NCBI GenBank assembly: GCA_033026295.1
Contig: CM065185.1
Coordinates: 6,448,001-6,512,000, forward strand
Origin: Channa striata
Taxonomy: Eukaryota > Chordata > Actinopteri > Anabantiformes > Channidae
Length of the DNA stretch: 64,000 bases
Reading direction: 5' to 3'
Shown piece after piece: positions 14,201 through 27,420 of the stretch. A model generated the notes under the pieces. It did no database searches. It saw only the letters and a list, made by a program, of their open reading frames with translations, and was not told the DNA's origin. Numbering within the stretch: the stretch's first letter is position 1; each line of letters starts with the position of its first letter. Made by a program: the position numbers and the translations under genes.

Positions 14201-15059
14201 GCCTCTGCAGACTGATGTAATGATATGGTAATGAGATAGTGGGAGAGGTGGTGCTGTAGAGAGTCGGGTTCCCTGGTGGTCGCAGCAGTCCTGGGAAAAG
14301 GAAGTCCGTACAGGAAGTGAGCTGGCTGTGCTTCAGTCCTACATGACTGCAGACAGTGTCGTCTGTCTCATCATTTGTGTACGTATAGGAAATGAAAATC
14401 TGTATGAGCTTGTAGACACATAAGAGTGTTAATTTGTATGTGACCCTGGTGACTAACTTGGTTTGACTGGCACATGGACAAGGTCATACAAATTCTAGTA
14501 TGTTAGTCTAGTCTGTTTTTTTTACTATCCAAATGCTTCCTTCCCTTCCCCAACTTCTTGAATGACTGATGTAGCTACGGGAAAGGGCTGATAAATGAAG
14601 TCAGTCATCACATCATCTCAGAGCCAAGTTATGTAGTAATGTGCAGATGTGAGCAGATATGCAAGTGATGACAGGAAAGAATAGAGGGCAACAGAGCAGA
14701 ACAAAAACAGAGTCCGTCGTCACTTGAACAGTCCTGGATGTGTTGGATTAATAGCAAAAACGTAAAGTAGGTAAACAGAACACTTTGTTCTCTGCAACAG
14801 TAATCTTACCCTTTTCATTAGGAGCTCTTTCCTTCAGTAGTTGCCATCTTTAATACTTGTGGTTTAAATAGAATGTATAAATATTTATATATATATTTAT
14901 TTTTACAAATAGGACATGGCTGGTGCTTGTCACCTCAATGCCTAAAATGTGCACACGCTCTGCTCGTGCCGTGTCAACGGCACGTGCAAGTGTGTATGCA
15001 TTGTACATGTGAACATGGGCACGGTTGGTTGGCTTGGTGTGAGCTCTTTGTAAGGAGGA

Positions 15060-15602
15060 GGAGTTGTGAAGGGGAGGGGGAGAGGTGAGCGGGGTGTTTC
15101 TCTCCGCTGCCTGCCAGTCTGGTTGCTGTTGGTAACTTTGCTTGATGAGATCAGAAGGGGATCGTCTTTCAGCTCTTCATGTCTCTCTCTCTCCCTCCCT
15201 CTCAGAAAGACCGAAGTGGAACTGAAACTAGAGTGGGGCCGTTCTTCAGAGCTGTAGTTGACAGCGGCCGCGATAACGCCGCCTCGGAAACACACTTTTT
15301 AGAGTTGGAATGTGTTGGAGTAAGGTAGTGTGGGGGGTGAACAAGAAGTGATCGCCTCGGGACAGATCAGCTCCAGGGAGGGGGAGGTGGGAGGTAACAA
15401 GGGAGGAGGGAGTGGTGGGCAGCTCTCCGAGGAAACAGGGAGACTCTCTCTCTCAGTCTTCTCTTCCTCCTGTCCGCTCGGGTTCTCCGGCTGCCGCCGG
15501 CTGGCTGAAGGAGTTTATGTGTCTGCCGTCTGGATGTGAGCGTGGACTCAGACTGAACAGCTACACTCGGCGAGGCATGAGAAGGGTCACTGGAGATTCA
15601 CT
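15060..15602 (+). promoter_or_regulatory. spsb4: Candidate promoter and non-coding first exon of spsb4
   Basis: The segment is clearly richer in CpG than its surroundings, including GCGGCCGC near 15,264 and several CGCC/CCGG sites between 15,230 and 15,580. It ends in a plausible splice donor (ACT|GTAAGC, intron from 15,603). Between here and the coding exon no other segment of this composition is seen. The coding exon has an upstream acceptor inside its 5' leader at 23,091, so a separate 5' exon must exist, and mammalian SPSB4 is also known to have a non-coding first exon. The transcription start was not identified, and the left boundary is arbitrary. Short ATG-started frames inside would be upstream ORFs if transcribed. 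Confidence 0.45.
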
Positions 15603-18600
15603 GTAAGCAGTTTGATCTGTTCTGTTGTCTGCAAGGTGTAGTGTATCATTGCTATTTCAGTAAGAGTGTGTGTACTGAGAAGAAAAAGCTGTTTTCATAC
15701 AGTGATATATTAATACATCCCTGAGGCTTCAGAGTAGCTGTAAGCATGACTAGTTTATCATTCGGTTGCCCTGGACGAGATCCTCCCTCCTGCTTCTGCT
15801 GCTGTTAACCTTTTGAACATCTACTCAATATTTTCTCCTTCCGTGGATGCTGCCGTGCGCTCGGCTCCTCCTCCTCCCTTCACCGCTCCCTCCTCTTGCT
15901 CATCCTCTGTTTCCTTTAATTTCCTTAATGGTCTCGAGGCCCCGGCTGACCAGCTGGGATTACCCCATGTGCGTCGTGATGTGTGCGCCTGCTTTTGTTT
16001 GGTCGAGATGGGGAATTGAGAGTTGTGGGATAAGCCACCCAAGGACTTCCCCACACAGTCACATACAATAATAGCATAGATAGTGACTTCTATTTTTAAA
16101 TACGCCGTCTGTACGTTGCAAACACCCCTAATCTGACGACTCGCTCTGCGCTGCCTGCAAGAGCTTTTCTCACAATGTTGTGTTTAGTCTCTGGATTTGG
16201 GTGGGGGTGTAGTTGCATGCTCCATCCTGGGATAGAGAGATAGCGGCTCTCCTTTCTGACTTTATCCTTTTGTTTTGTCAGCTGCTGACCTCCGTTTCTC
16301 TCACTCTGTATCTCTCCCATTGTTTGTGTGCTCTCTCAGTCTCTTCATTTCACTCAAATCTCAACAACCTTCCCTCACTGCTTTTTATAGTTGGCCCCTC
16401 TGTTTATATCATTGCTCCTTTTAGGCACTGCTTTTAATTTCCTTCCTTTCTTTCGCTTCATTTTCTGTCTTTCTGTGGATTTTGAAAACAGTGGGGAGTT
16501 TTCTCAATGTCGCACAGCTTGTGTGTGCCTGTGTGTGAGTGCACATTCTTGTGTGGATGTATTTTTCCCCGTCAGATGTTCTGGCACAGCACCCTATGTT
16601 CCACTTTACACAGAGCAATTTCGGAGAACACCGTAGGGAGAGAGACAAGTGCCCCAATCATAAAGTGTGTGTGTGTGTCACAGAACTAAAACTGCAGTTA
16701 CTTCCATTATCCATATGAAGTGCTTAGTCTAAATGCAAGGGAATTTTGTAAAATGCCCCTTTAAAGTTAGGAGAAGCCAGAGGGGCATCTTCAAATGTAT
16801 TTTATTTAATTTTTAGCTTTTTCAAAAAGCGGTTCACAAACCAAATGTATTTACTATGAAAAAGAAAACAGGAAAGCCTTCCTATTGTTTGTCATTCAAT
16901 CAGAAGTGTTTGTCAGTCGGTCAGGCCATTTCAAACTAGGCGGAATGTTCAAAAACTGGATGTAATTTCTTGGATGTCTTTGCTAATGGCCTGATGTTTA
17001 AAGTGCCATCATCAGGTAAAACTAACAGCATTTTCATCACTCTTGGGTATACTTTGTGTTCAATGCTAATTAGCTAATCTTGGCATGCTGACAGACTATA
17101 ACAAGATGAGATTTCCTAATCGTGTTGTCTACCTAAACAAAGCATGTTGGTATTGTCGCTGTTATCACGGCGCCATGCCCCTGTAAGTAAATAACAATTA
17201 AGATCCCGTAGCTCATCAACTATCCAGTGAAACTGACAAAGTAAAAAGTGAAGACGTCATTCAGTAATGCAAGAAAGAAATTCACAAGTTGTGTTTGAGT
17301 CGTGTGGGCGTGTTTCATCACACTCTTGTGAAAGCGTGTTGGATGTAATGGAGTGAGACAGCAGCAGTGCCTCATATACAGGCAGACGCTGATTCTGTTT
17401 CATTACTGCTGGAGTTTTAAATCTGCCACCTGGATCTCCTACTAGTTTGTGGATGGCACCGCTAAAGCGTTCCGTGTGTATGTATGTGAGTATCCATACT
17501 GTATGTTTGAGTGAGTAATTAATAGGCTTTGTGTAGTTGTCTGTTAAAGGGCACTCAGTCACTGCAGCACTGATGGTCTTCCCTCAGGGCATCACAGATT
17601 TCTCGGTGTCAGAGCAGGAGCAGACAGTGTTCATACGTCTTCTGTGTTTCAGTTTATGTTTCAGACAGTTACAGTATTCAGTTTCACTTTCTAGATGACC
17701 AACAAAAGAAAAGGAGCTGGGAAGTTTTATCACAGTGTTTTTCAAGAAAAGAGTAGATTAATGCAAGCAGAGAAAGATGAGGTGGAGTGGGAACATGATT
17801 CATTTGGGAGACGACGACTGGAGTTACTTCAGGAAGGGTTCAGACTATTATGGATGAAAAAAGAGGGAGGGACTCTGACTGAAGGCAACCATCAACGTAT
17901 ATGTAAAGCTCATTTTGTCCACAACACACAGTCAATTCCAACTCTGCGCAAGCGTGTTTATGGCTGTCAGTGAGCGTGTGTACTAACACACAGCATCTCG
18001 TGAATTTGCCTGCGTCGGGTGTTTTGCAGACTATGCTTCTCCTGTGTGCTGAGCTCACTTTGATTGCCAGCATGGAAGCAGCTGAGGTGTTTGGTGGCAG
18101 GTCTGAGATAATTTGTACGAACTGATGGGATGTCAACGCTGCTGTAGTCTCCTCAGATTTACTGGTACAGTAACTGGAGAGACTGAAAGAAAATCAGAGT
18201 GACAGAGAGACTGCGATGGAGACAAATGGTTAGGATAAATGCAACTCAAATCAGAGGAGACAGATGTGTGAAGTGGCAGGAAAGAGAAGTAAAAATAGAC
18301 ACTGCGATAAAAGAGTAGTGACAGCTCTGCTTCAACTGCCCAGTAGGCTCAGAGATGTGTGTCTGAGGGCATCACTTCTTTCCTTTAGCAGTGAAGGTAA
18401 GTTTAAGTTCCAGTCCGGAGTCTCTGAGTCTCCAGTGACGCACTGTTGGGAGGCGGACGACAGTACAGTTTATGTCTAGCTGTGGCATCTTCAGGGATTC
18501 CCCAGTAGGAATGAATGTCAGCAATGTAAAGAGGATGGTAGTTTGTTTAATCTAGTGGCACAGCAGTTGCAGCGAAGACATAGAATATAAACATGTCTAT

Positions 18601-20192
18601 AGCGGTTACAGGTAAACTCAGTTTTAATACAAGGTGATGACCTAATGTCCACCTCCCCCACTCCAGTGGAAAGTGGAAGAAGTGACCCCTGTGTGATTCA
18701 TATTTCAGAAGTCACAGGAATCAGGCAGAGTTGATGTAATTTAACACAAGAGTTACAGTTCAAATGAGTTCAGAGTGGTTAAAAGTAAGTTGTGTAATGG
18801 TGGGGATGAGGGGATATGGTCTGAGTTTAGGCCCATGAATAAAAGTCTTTGTGTAAAAAGGCAAAACAAGAATGCAACAATGAGCAAAACTGAAGTACAT
18901 CTGTTTCAATGAGCCACATAAAATGATTAGAGATGTCGCCTTTTTTTTTTTTCAAACTTCAAAACCGTTTAATTTTTTATTAATATTTTGTGACCAGCAA
19001 GAAATTTTAAATTAACACAAAGTGCTACTTAATTTGGAAATCAGATTGACTAGAATATTTGAGATTACCGATACTTGACAGGTGAGTTGAAAAGGTAACT
19101 TTGCATCCTGCTGACATATTTTCATTCAGACTCAGTCTTGGGCAAAATTCAGTAGGTTCGGCTGTAATCAAGCTCTGCTTTGTTGCAGGTCATAACCTTT
19201 TTGCTCCAAGGTGGATGGAAACGTTTCTCAGGACGTTATTGAATTTTTTTAATACAGTTATTAACTTTTGGCTTAAAGTTACACAAAAGAATATACCAAT
19301 CTCATGTTTAGCTGCAAGTTCTCAGATTATTGTAGAGACAGGAAATCACTTAACTTGGTTGTATTCAAGGGGAACAAAACTCTAAAGTTCACAAATTAAC
19401 ACTTAGGGCTTTTCTGGGTCTTTGCTGGCTGCCGCTGCTAAATGGATCTAAGCGAACGAACTCTGTGTCTGAGGGTTTAGTGTTACTTTCATTTTTGCAC
19501 GAATTAAACAAGATACCATATAGACACAGGTCATTTACGTTTGACTTAGCCCATTGTTTCTATGCACAGCATTAGTGGAGCAGGTCAACAGCTGTTTCTG
19601 CCGCTGTCATTGTTTCTGCAGGTGGCTGAGCGCACACTCTTAGACCAGACAGCCACAGTAACAGGAAGGCGGGACGACTGTGTAGCTTGATTGTTTTTGG
19701 CCTCATTAGTCACTATTTTTTATTAACCCACTTACACGCAATGAAAAAGTCATGCACTTACAGTAAATTCTACTGTACTTAACCTTTTGAGGTAAATGTG
19801 GTTTGTGTTGGATATTCATATTTATTTATAGCCCTTTGGATTTTCTGGGGGGTTTAGGATGATTTCTGTGGAAAAGCCTGCAGGCACCACTGGTTTGTGC
19901 TCTTAGAGCAGCATGAGTGAGCGGTTCCTCAGCAGGGTTCTTTTGTGTGTGTCTGTATTTGTATGCGACTTCAAAGCTGGTCTGCCCAGGCGGAGCCTGT
20001 TGGATAGTTTTTAAATGAAACACAGTGTGTTAGGCACACACACACATTTTGTCCTATTCTCACACATTACACACTTAAAGACACACATACCACCACACAC
20101 ACTCCCAAGCTTTTTACTGACTGGAATTTGTTAGTAGTGGAGCAACAGAAGCCAGATGAAGCCAGCCCACACACCTGGTGCAAACTGCTGTC

Positions 20193-20193
20193 A

Positions 20194-20225
<32 letters not shown>
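20193..20225 (+). repeat. (TCTG)n tetranucleotide microsatellite
   Basis: About eight consecutive TCTG units followed by TCTTCC. This is the clearest tetranucleotide repeat in the window. Confidence 0.95.
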
Positions 20226-21133
20226 TCCTACGGGTTAAAATTGTTTTACTTCAGAAAACACGGCAGCTTCATTGTGACTCATATTCAAGGATCTTTGGTT
20301 AGATATTCCTGGTTTTTTAAGTCAAATTAAGCGATCTGAAGATTTCTCCCTGGGCTTTGAAAAACTGGGGAAAACGTAGATTTTCCTTGATTTAATAAAT
20401 CAAATCAATAAATTAAGATTAGTCCGCTAACATAGAAGGTAATGATCAGATCTGTATTAGTTGCGTCCCTAAACAATATCGTCTCCTGCGCTTTACTTTT
20501 TCTGTGCGTACGTATGGTGCCCTGTGATCTGCTGTCACTACAGATGTAGTGACGGGGAACAAGTGTGGTTGGTCCTTAATGAATTGGCCACAGAAGAAAA
20601 GAGAGATGGAGGGAGATGGAATGGAAGAGGCAAAGTAAACAACAGATGGCAGAAACATGTTGCCACTTTTCGCAGTAGCAGACACTGCTCCAGCCCACAA
20701 CCAGCCTCTTGAGAGGTTACCACACAACGATGACCGTGATGACAAGGTCAGAGGTCAAGTGCCTCCTTGATGACAGTCCATAATGCCAGATTGTAATCCA
20801 CATGCTATGCCAGACTGAGAAACACAGCACACACAAACACACTAAGAGTTTGCACAGTGCATACGAGTGTTTTCTCTGGCTGAGGTTTGGCAGTAATGAC
20901 TGTGGATTCTTCCATGCAGTGTCCACCCTTAACCCACCTGCCAGCCCTGATGACACACTGAGGCAGCTGTGTGTGTGTGTGTCCAGGCACTGAACCCTCT
21001 CATGCTGAGGAGTGAATTGAGTGGTGGTGCACGTTGGCTGCCAGCTGCCATGACCTCATTCACTTATGAGGTAAAGACATAAAAGAAAGAGACACAAAAT
21101 GGGAAATGTGAACCGTCAAAAGAAGACAGAGCT

Positions 21134-21160
21134 CTGTGTGTGTGTGTGTGTGTGTGTGTT
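21134..21160 (+). repeat. (TG)n microsatellite
   Basis: About 13 uninterrupted TG units inside the putative spsb4 intron 1. Confidence 0.9.
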
Positions 21161-22803
21161 TAGTCGGCTGAAGTGGGAACACTTATGGTTGTGTCAGTTT
21201 AAACTGTAAATACTTACATACTTACTTTATTTTATACCTTTGCTGCTCTTTAAGAAACGGAGAAGTACAAGCAGTGCTCTGCATGTGAACACAACATTTA
21301 CATACAACTACTATATAAGTTTGAAGCAACCATTTTAGCAAACATGTTCTTATTTACATATTTAGCCGCTATCAAGAAAAACTGTTTTTTGCCACCTGGT
21401 AGACGCAAGTCTCAGCGCTAAACGGGTTTTGGTTTTTAAACCTGCTTCTCCTAAATTCGACTCCACATTTAGCGAGTCATTTGGTGCTGAGAAAGATTGT
21501 GTTAAGTGGGGTTTTTCGAGCTGTTTTTCTGGGAACAGCTGCCTGCTGCTGCCCAAAAAATGAAACTATAGCTCCATGAAGCCGAATAAAGCTGTAAAAC
21601 TTAGTGAAAATTGTCTATATCTTACTGTCATTGTGTATTGACACTTGATACATTTCTAGTGTAAAGTATTATTTGTACCATGAATAAACTGAGACAGAAA
21701 ACTGAACAGAGTCAATGCGAAAGCACTACCAATATGGTTTTATCAACTGCAGACAGAGATCCTATCTACCATATCTGCCTTTTACACTTTGACTTACTAA
21801 GTATAGCTCTGTGTAGTGCGGGGTGTGTATATACATAAAGAAGCTCCACGTCTCTCCAGTTGAGGTGTGAGACACTCTTACCAGAAGTCACAATTCAGTC
21901 TTCACATAAATATAAATGGGTTGATTGCGGCTTGTGGTGGGTGAGGTACAGATAAGCAGCAGATACATGAGAGACGTAGAGAGTTTCGTCATGCACTTCC
22001 CTATCTGCCTGAGGTGTCGCTGACTCTTTTCTTGTTAAGAGGAAGCACCAGCTGTCATTCCTGGAAGAGATCGCTACGTCAGTTAGTCCACACAGAGCTG
22101 TATGTTCATACGTAAGGTCATCTCTGACCTAAACACCAATTTTTTTCTATGTTAATACCACAGTGAGGTGTAGTGTTCTGGAAATGTATGGTCACTTAGT
22201 TACAAATGTTTAATATTTGTTAAGTATTTTTTACATATTTTTCATACACTCAACACTAGGCAATGAAACATCTATTAAATGCTTTAGCAACATTCACAAC
22301 CTAGCCCCAAAATAAACCAAAAGGAAAGTGAATGTAACTAAGGCTGAATAAAAACTATACTAAAACTGTAACGCCCACACTGGAAACTATCATATTAAAC
22401 AGGAATTGACAAAAGTGGAAATGTCACTGTAAAAATGAAACTACAATATTAATCGTGGTTATAACTAGAATAACAGAACACAAAGCGCCTGTTACCGTGT
22501 ATAAAATCAGCACAACTGTGGAGCTTTAAAGTGTGAGGGTAAGTCAAGCTGACTTTTTCTTCAACTCAGCCACACAAGGGGATAGAGATAAATTATTACC
22601 TGGTGTTTTTGTTTTCTTTCTGTTGTATTGATATTTTTGCTAACTCAGGCAATGCTCATTAAAATTACATTGCTTAAATGAGAGTGTGCCTGCTTGAAAT
22701 CTGGGCAATGCAGCACAACAGGGAAATGTTTGGAGGGTTGCATGCATGTGTTGGCACTGGTGCATGAGTTTGTTGAGAGGATGCAGGATAAGCCAAAGGA
22801 AAT

Positions 22804-22835
22804 GTGTGTGTGTGTGCGTGTGTGTGTGTGTGTCT
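22804..22835 (+). repeat. Interrupted (TG)n microsatellite
   Basis: A TG run with one CG interruption, about 260 bases before the 5' UTR acceptor of the spsb4 coding exon. Confidence 0.85.
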
Positions 22836-23091
22836 GCCAGTGTGTGTATGCGCTCGTCATCCTGTTCATTGTTTATTCCTGTCAAAACAAAGCCACAAAA
22901 AATCTGTGAAGGAAGGAGCTTTGCCAACACTTGCCATCAGCGTCCTCCTCCTTCTCTTTCAATCATCGTGTCTCTTTGTATCTCTTGTTCTTTTTCTAGT
23001 TCATTTCTCAGAATAGAGTTTGCACAATTAGTACAGTTAAAAATTAGAAGGGTTAAACTACTTTTTAATATTTTCTTTTCTTTGCTTACAG

Positions 23092-23335
23092 GAGCAGCAG
23101 TAGCAGCTGTGTCTTTGTGAAGACATTAGTGGAATGAAACCAGATCACACACATCCTTCATTCATCACCTCCTCCTTCACCTCCCTCTACCATTCTCCAC
23201 TTAGGAACTCTCACCCCAGCTCCACCGCCTTGATGAGGTAACGTCAAGCTCTGCGCAGCGCAGCACCCACCTGCACAGACACCACCCTTCCCTCTTTTTT
23301 CCCCCCTTCCTTCTGTCAACCCTTCCATCCCAGCC
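23092..23335 (+). other. spsb4: 5' UTR part of spsb4 coding exon
   Basis: The acceptor TTGCTTACAG ends at 23,091 after a pyrimidine-rich tract. The 244-base leader then runs to the start codon, which sits in a good vertebrate initiation context (CCAGCCATGG). No ATG in frame with the protein precedes it within this exon. Confidence 0.7.
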
Positions 23336-24068
23336 ATGGGCCAGAAGATCTCCGGCGGCATTAAATCCGTAGACGGTCGTGGAGAAAGCGGTGGCTCTCC
23401 ATCCTACCGACCCTTGGCTCATCGCCGGCAGCACCCGGAGCTCAGGGGCCCAGATTTTTTCAAGCCTCCCAGGCTGGATCTCCTACTGGACATGCCATGT
23501 ACTGGGCTAGAGACCCAGCTTCGTCATGCATGGAACCCTGATGATCGCTCGCTAAACATCTTTATCAAAGATGACGATAAGCTGACATTTCACCGTCACC
23601 CGGTTGCTCAGAGCACAGACTGCATCCGGGGGCGGGTTGGATACACAAGGGGCCTCCACGTGTGGAAGATACACTGGCCTGCCCGGCAGCGAGGCACCCA
23701 TGCCGTGGTTGGGGTGGCAACCTCAGAAGCGCCATTACATTCTGTTGGCTACACGGCATTGGTGGGGTCAGACTGTGAGTCCTGGGGCTGGGATCTAGGA
23801 CGTAACCGGCTCTACCATGACAGTAAGAATCGAGCACACAATTCGCTGCCATCTTATCCTTGTTTCCTGGAGCCGGAGGAAACCTTCACCCTGCCGGACT
23901 CTCTACTAGTGATTCTTGACATGGACGAAGGGACGTTGAGCTTCATGGTGGATGGACAATACCTAGGTGTGGCGTTCAGAGGGCTGAAGGGCAAAAAACT
24001 GTACCCGATTGTCAGTGCTGTGTGGGGACATTGTGAGATTTCCATGAAGTACATCAACGGCTTGGATC
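23336..24068 (+). CDS. spsb4: SPRY domain- and SOCS box-containing protein 4, main coding exon
   Basis: This exon encodes residues 1-244 plus one base of the next codon. SPSB proteins are substrate receptors of Elongin B/C-Cullin 5 ubiquitin ligases. Their SPRY domain binds short D/E-I-N-N-N motifs in targets such as iNOS and Par-4. The protein starts MGQKISGGIKSV, and the SPRY domain spans roughly residues 45-240. Hallmarks are FHRHPVAQSTD (86-95), RGTHAVVGVAT (119-129), SVGYTALVGSD (136-146), ESWGWDLGRNRLYHD (148-162), DMDEGTLSF (195-203), RGLKGKKLYP (215-224) and AVWGHCEI (228-235). The blocks QLRHAWNPDDRSLN, WPARQRG and YTALVGSD match SPSB4 better than SPSB1. The exon ends GGC TTG GAT C before a GTAAGT donor at 24,069, and the base C joins the exon at 52,944 in frame to give P-E-P-L-P-L. 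The N-terminal linker (residues 14-40) and the loop at 163-173 look longer than in mammals. Reading on past the donor gives a spurious 260-residue end. Confidence 0.93.
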
Positions 24069-26599
24069 GTAAGTATACTGCACTCCCGCATATTCTCTGT
24101 ATTCAACAAATCTGCTAAATTATCATTCGTGTCAGGGCCATATATATTATACATACATATACATTATTATATTAGTTTTATTGTAAAAAATTAAGGCCAA
24201 CTGCAGTTGCCAATCTAATTGTGACATGCCGCTCCATGTCCCAGGCTATAGTGACTTTCAAAATTTATAATATAACTTAATTACAGCCATGAAGCTTCTG
24301 ACACACATTTGTTTGGCGACACACAGGTTTAATCTTAGTTTGACAACAGTGGTAAAGACTCTGCTGTAAAATCTTCAAGATACATCATCTACATGTATCT
24401 TGTTCTGCTGAACATTTAAAGATTGATGGTCAATATCGTCAGACGTTGTCAACTTTATGTAATGAGAAGACATTAGTAACCGAAATGTATAACTGACCTC
24501 TGATTAGAGTTACTGTTTTAGACTTTTAAAAGCTCCGGTGACCGACCTACTGAATGTTTAGTTTCTTTCCCTGTTGGAGCATCTCTCAGACCCATTTTTG
24601 GCTTTTTGAGTGAACCTTTACTCTCCCACTATTGATAGTTGCATTAAATCTGCTGTAGTTCAGTTTGATATGTGTTTGTGTATTTCCAGGGGATTTCAGA
24701 GTTTAGACAGAGTTTGGATGTTCTTCTGCATGTTTTGGGTTTAGGTATTTGAATTTTGCAACCCTTTTCTAACCCAATCCTCCCACTATCTGTCTTCGAG
24801 TATGTGTTATGTAGGATGTGACAGAACTGTCCTCCCTTCCCAGTCTAAACAGTTACTCTTTGAATAACTTGTTAGAAGAGCTCTTAAACACACAATGTGG
24901 CCACAAACACACGACACACCAGCCAGGGAAAGGGAACGTGTGTTATGAAAACAGACTGATAATCTGACTCTGGGGAGGACTCCCTCTGTTTGCAGAACCC
25001 TAGAGGACTTATTTCATATCACAACAGGGTGTGTTTTTGTCTGTGACCTGGCAGAAAACTGAAAGGAAACCCATCTTTCCCTAGTTTGTTACGTCTGATT
25101 TCTCTTTGCCCATACAGCTCAGATTTCTTTTTGAAAATACCTGCTTTTGTGGGTCAACACAACATTCAGAGCCTTTTTTTCTGCTGTTAAAAAGAGGTCA
25201 TGTGCCTCATTCCAGTTTTGAATTGGGTGTTTTGGTCTTAAAACTGCAGCTGGCCAACAAGAATATGAATCAGTCCTTCCTGACTCAATGTGTGATGTCT
25301 GGTAATCTACTACAGTCAGGCTTAGCTCAAAGTACGCACTTTGGCTGTTGAAAGCACCTCACCGAAACCATCTTTCATTTATGGAGCCATCTGCTGGATT
25401 TCACGGCGAGTCTATGTGATGGGCCACATAGGAGAATATTGAGTCTATTCAAAGCCTTCACATCCACAAACATAAAATTTCACACTGTGAAATGAGGGTT
25501 GACTGTTGAAAATGTGCAAAGGCTAATGCAGAAAAGAGTGAAGTTTGAAAGGCGCATCCTGATAGGTGTATTTTAAGGTAAAGAGGCAGTAGGTGGATGA
25601 AAGGAAGCAAGCACGGATATGTGTGCATAGGAAATGGACACAGAAATGACAAGAATATAATATACACATTTGAGGTATAAACAAAATAAAAAAGTAGTAT
25701 AGAAACCAGTGCAGCAGAAAATATTTCTACTACTGAAATATTTGGTTGTTATTGGTGATGCAGCCACTAATTGATAGGGAGTCAGAAATGGCCCAGCTTG
25801 TGCCAATCACACAAGCTCCCCGAGATACTTTAAACTTTCCTGTTGCTGTTTACTCATTTTTCACATTTTCTTCTTTAGATTGTACATTATTTCATTGTAC
25901 TGAGTTTTATTGTGGAGGCAAAACATTTCTGTCCGAGTTAATGACCATGGAACTGACAGAAAGGTGAAAAACATTTTTTTTTAAATTCAAAGACATATTT
26001 GTACCATTAGCGCCTCTCTAATAATATTTCTTCTTTTGTGAAGCTGTGTTTAGTCAGAGGATAGTTCAATAAAAGTAGATGGTGACAAACCGTTTACCAG
26101 CTACAGTAACTTCCTCTGTTTAAAACTTTCTGGCTTCCTGTTCCTCTTAAATGTCAGCATTGTTGACGTGGCTTGCTGTTGGTTAACAACACAAGTTAGT
26201 GGTCAATGTTTGCTAAAAGCAGACATTTGGAGCTGATTTAGTTTGACCGCATAAGTGAATTCACAAATAACAGAATTAATATATTTAATTTAAAAAATGC
26301 AGTTGAAAAAAAGCCCGACCACACCAGGCTTTTGTCTCTTGTTAGAAAACAGTCAAGAAATGTATTTACGATGCAGCCGTGGATTCCAAAACTCACAAAA
26401 CAAAATAACTGGAGTCATATGTGCAAATGTGCAGACACAAAGGCTTTATTTGAAGACGAGCCTCAGGTGGGGGAGACCATCCAATGTAAAAAAAAATCCT
26501 CTTGGTTTGTCATAACCTCTACACACACCACATTCATCGCTGAGAGATGTTTTGGGTTATTAGTTGTGGCTCTGAATCTGAAACAATGACTGTGGCGAG

Positions 26600-27420
26600 T
26601 AGTAGTGTCTGAGGATTTCATTCAGAGGTGAAGTAATTGGCCTCGAGCATGGGGCCTGTATCGCAGAGTGGGCAAACAGAGAATGATTACTGTCTGTGTG
26701 GGGGCTTCTTTCAATATCAGTTTAGAATTGAACTGGCCGGTCTGCCCACAGATGACTCTGGTGGCGTGACTGAAGTCATAATTGCTGCCTGCCTCTGGCT
26801 GCATGAGTGTATGCGAATGGCCAGTGAGCCATATGTGGTTATAGGCGGCACATATTGTATCATAATGTTGTCATCATTCATGAAATGCGTCTGTGTGTGT
26901 GAGACTGAAATGTATAAATCTTCTCTGTCTGTACATGAAAAGTCCTCCAGGTAGTTTGATAATGACTTTATCTAACAGGCCTTCCTATGAGAAGTGGCTA
27001 TTGGATTGTTTGTGAATTATTGTTGTGAAGGCTAACAACATGACTGCGGGGTATTAAAAAGAGGTTTATAGACATCCCCGGTCCACAAACTGTTCTGCTT
27101 TTCCCTGATCGCTCTGGCTTGGGCTGTGCTGCATCATGAGCACTTGATCATCACTTTGCTGGACCTTAGATCATTGCTCCCATTCCTGCAGTAACATAAC
27201 ACGCACCGGTGAGAAATAAAACTAACAGCACTATGGGCCCATGGGGGTTTTGGGAAGATCACACAAGGCAATTGGGGTCAGGTAATTGAGCATAATACGC
27301 ACTAATGCAAATAAATGCTGAGCAAGGTTCAAACAAACTCCATTACACTGTAAATGTGATGTAAATTATTCATCCTTCCAGCACTGTGACGTCAAAGAGT
27401 TTCTCTTCTTCCATCTCAAA
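26600..27420. promoter_or_regulatory. Candidate conserved non-coding element in spsb4 intron
   Basis: This block lacks the microsatellites and decayed repeats typical of the window. It contains homeobox/POU-like motifs, including GGTAATTGAGCATAATAC near 27,280 and an octamer-like TAATGCAAAT near 27,304-27,313, followed by AAATTATTCATCC. Such clusters in long introns are often vertebrate enhancers. No alignment could be made, so this rests on composition and motif appearance alone. Confidence 0.25.

Larger units (their letters stand above)
1..15059. other. Intergenic region upstream of spsb4
   Basis: No open reading frame here resembles a protein family I recognise, and none has convincing splice sites or conserved motifs. 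The longest frames (about 150 codons near 7,279-7,737 on the minus strand and 145 codons near 12,096-12,533 on the plus strand) have no domain-like composition. The stretch contains a SINE-type repeat copy at 481-710, short repeats sharing the motif AAGTGCATGTAAA (about 118-300, 1,790-1,830 and 4,046-4,215), and several microsatellites listed separately. Segment 9,480-9,780 is strongly purine-rich on the plus strand. Unrecognised regulatory DNA for spsb4 could lie here. Confidence 0.6.
15603..23091 (+). other. spsb4: Putative intron 1 of spsb4
   Basis: The proposed intron lies between the candidate first-exon donor at 15,603 and the clear acceptor at 23,082-23,091 (pyrimidine-rich TTTTCTTTTCTTTGCTTACAG). 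No convincing coding sequence was found on either strand. It holds a (TCTG)n tract at 20,193-20,225 and GT microsatellites at 21,134-21,160 and 22,804-22,835. The remainder is unassigned. Confidence 0.4.

Noticed and set aside
24069..24118. Continuation of the spsb4 frame to TAA at 24,118
   Set aside because: It runs through the strong GTAAGT donor. The family C-terminus is found in the exon at 52,944.
23565..24154. Minus-strand frames opposite the spsb4 coding exon
   Set aside because: Shadows of the SPRY-domain coding sequence.
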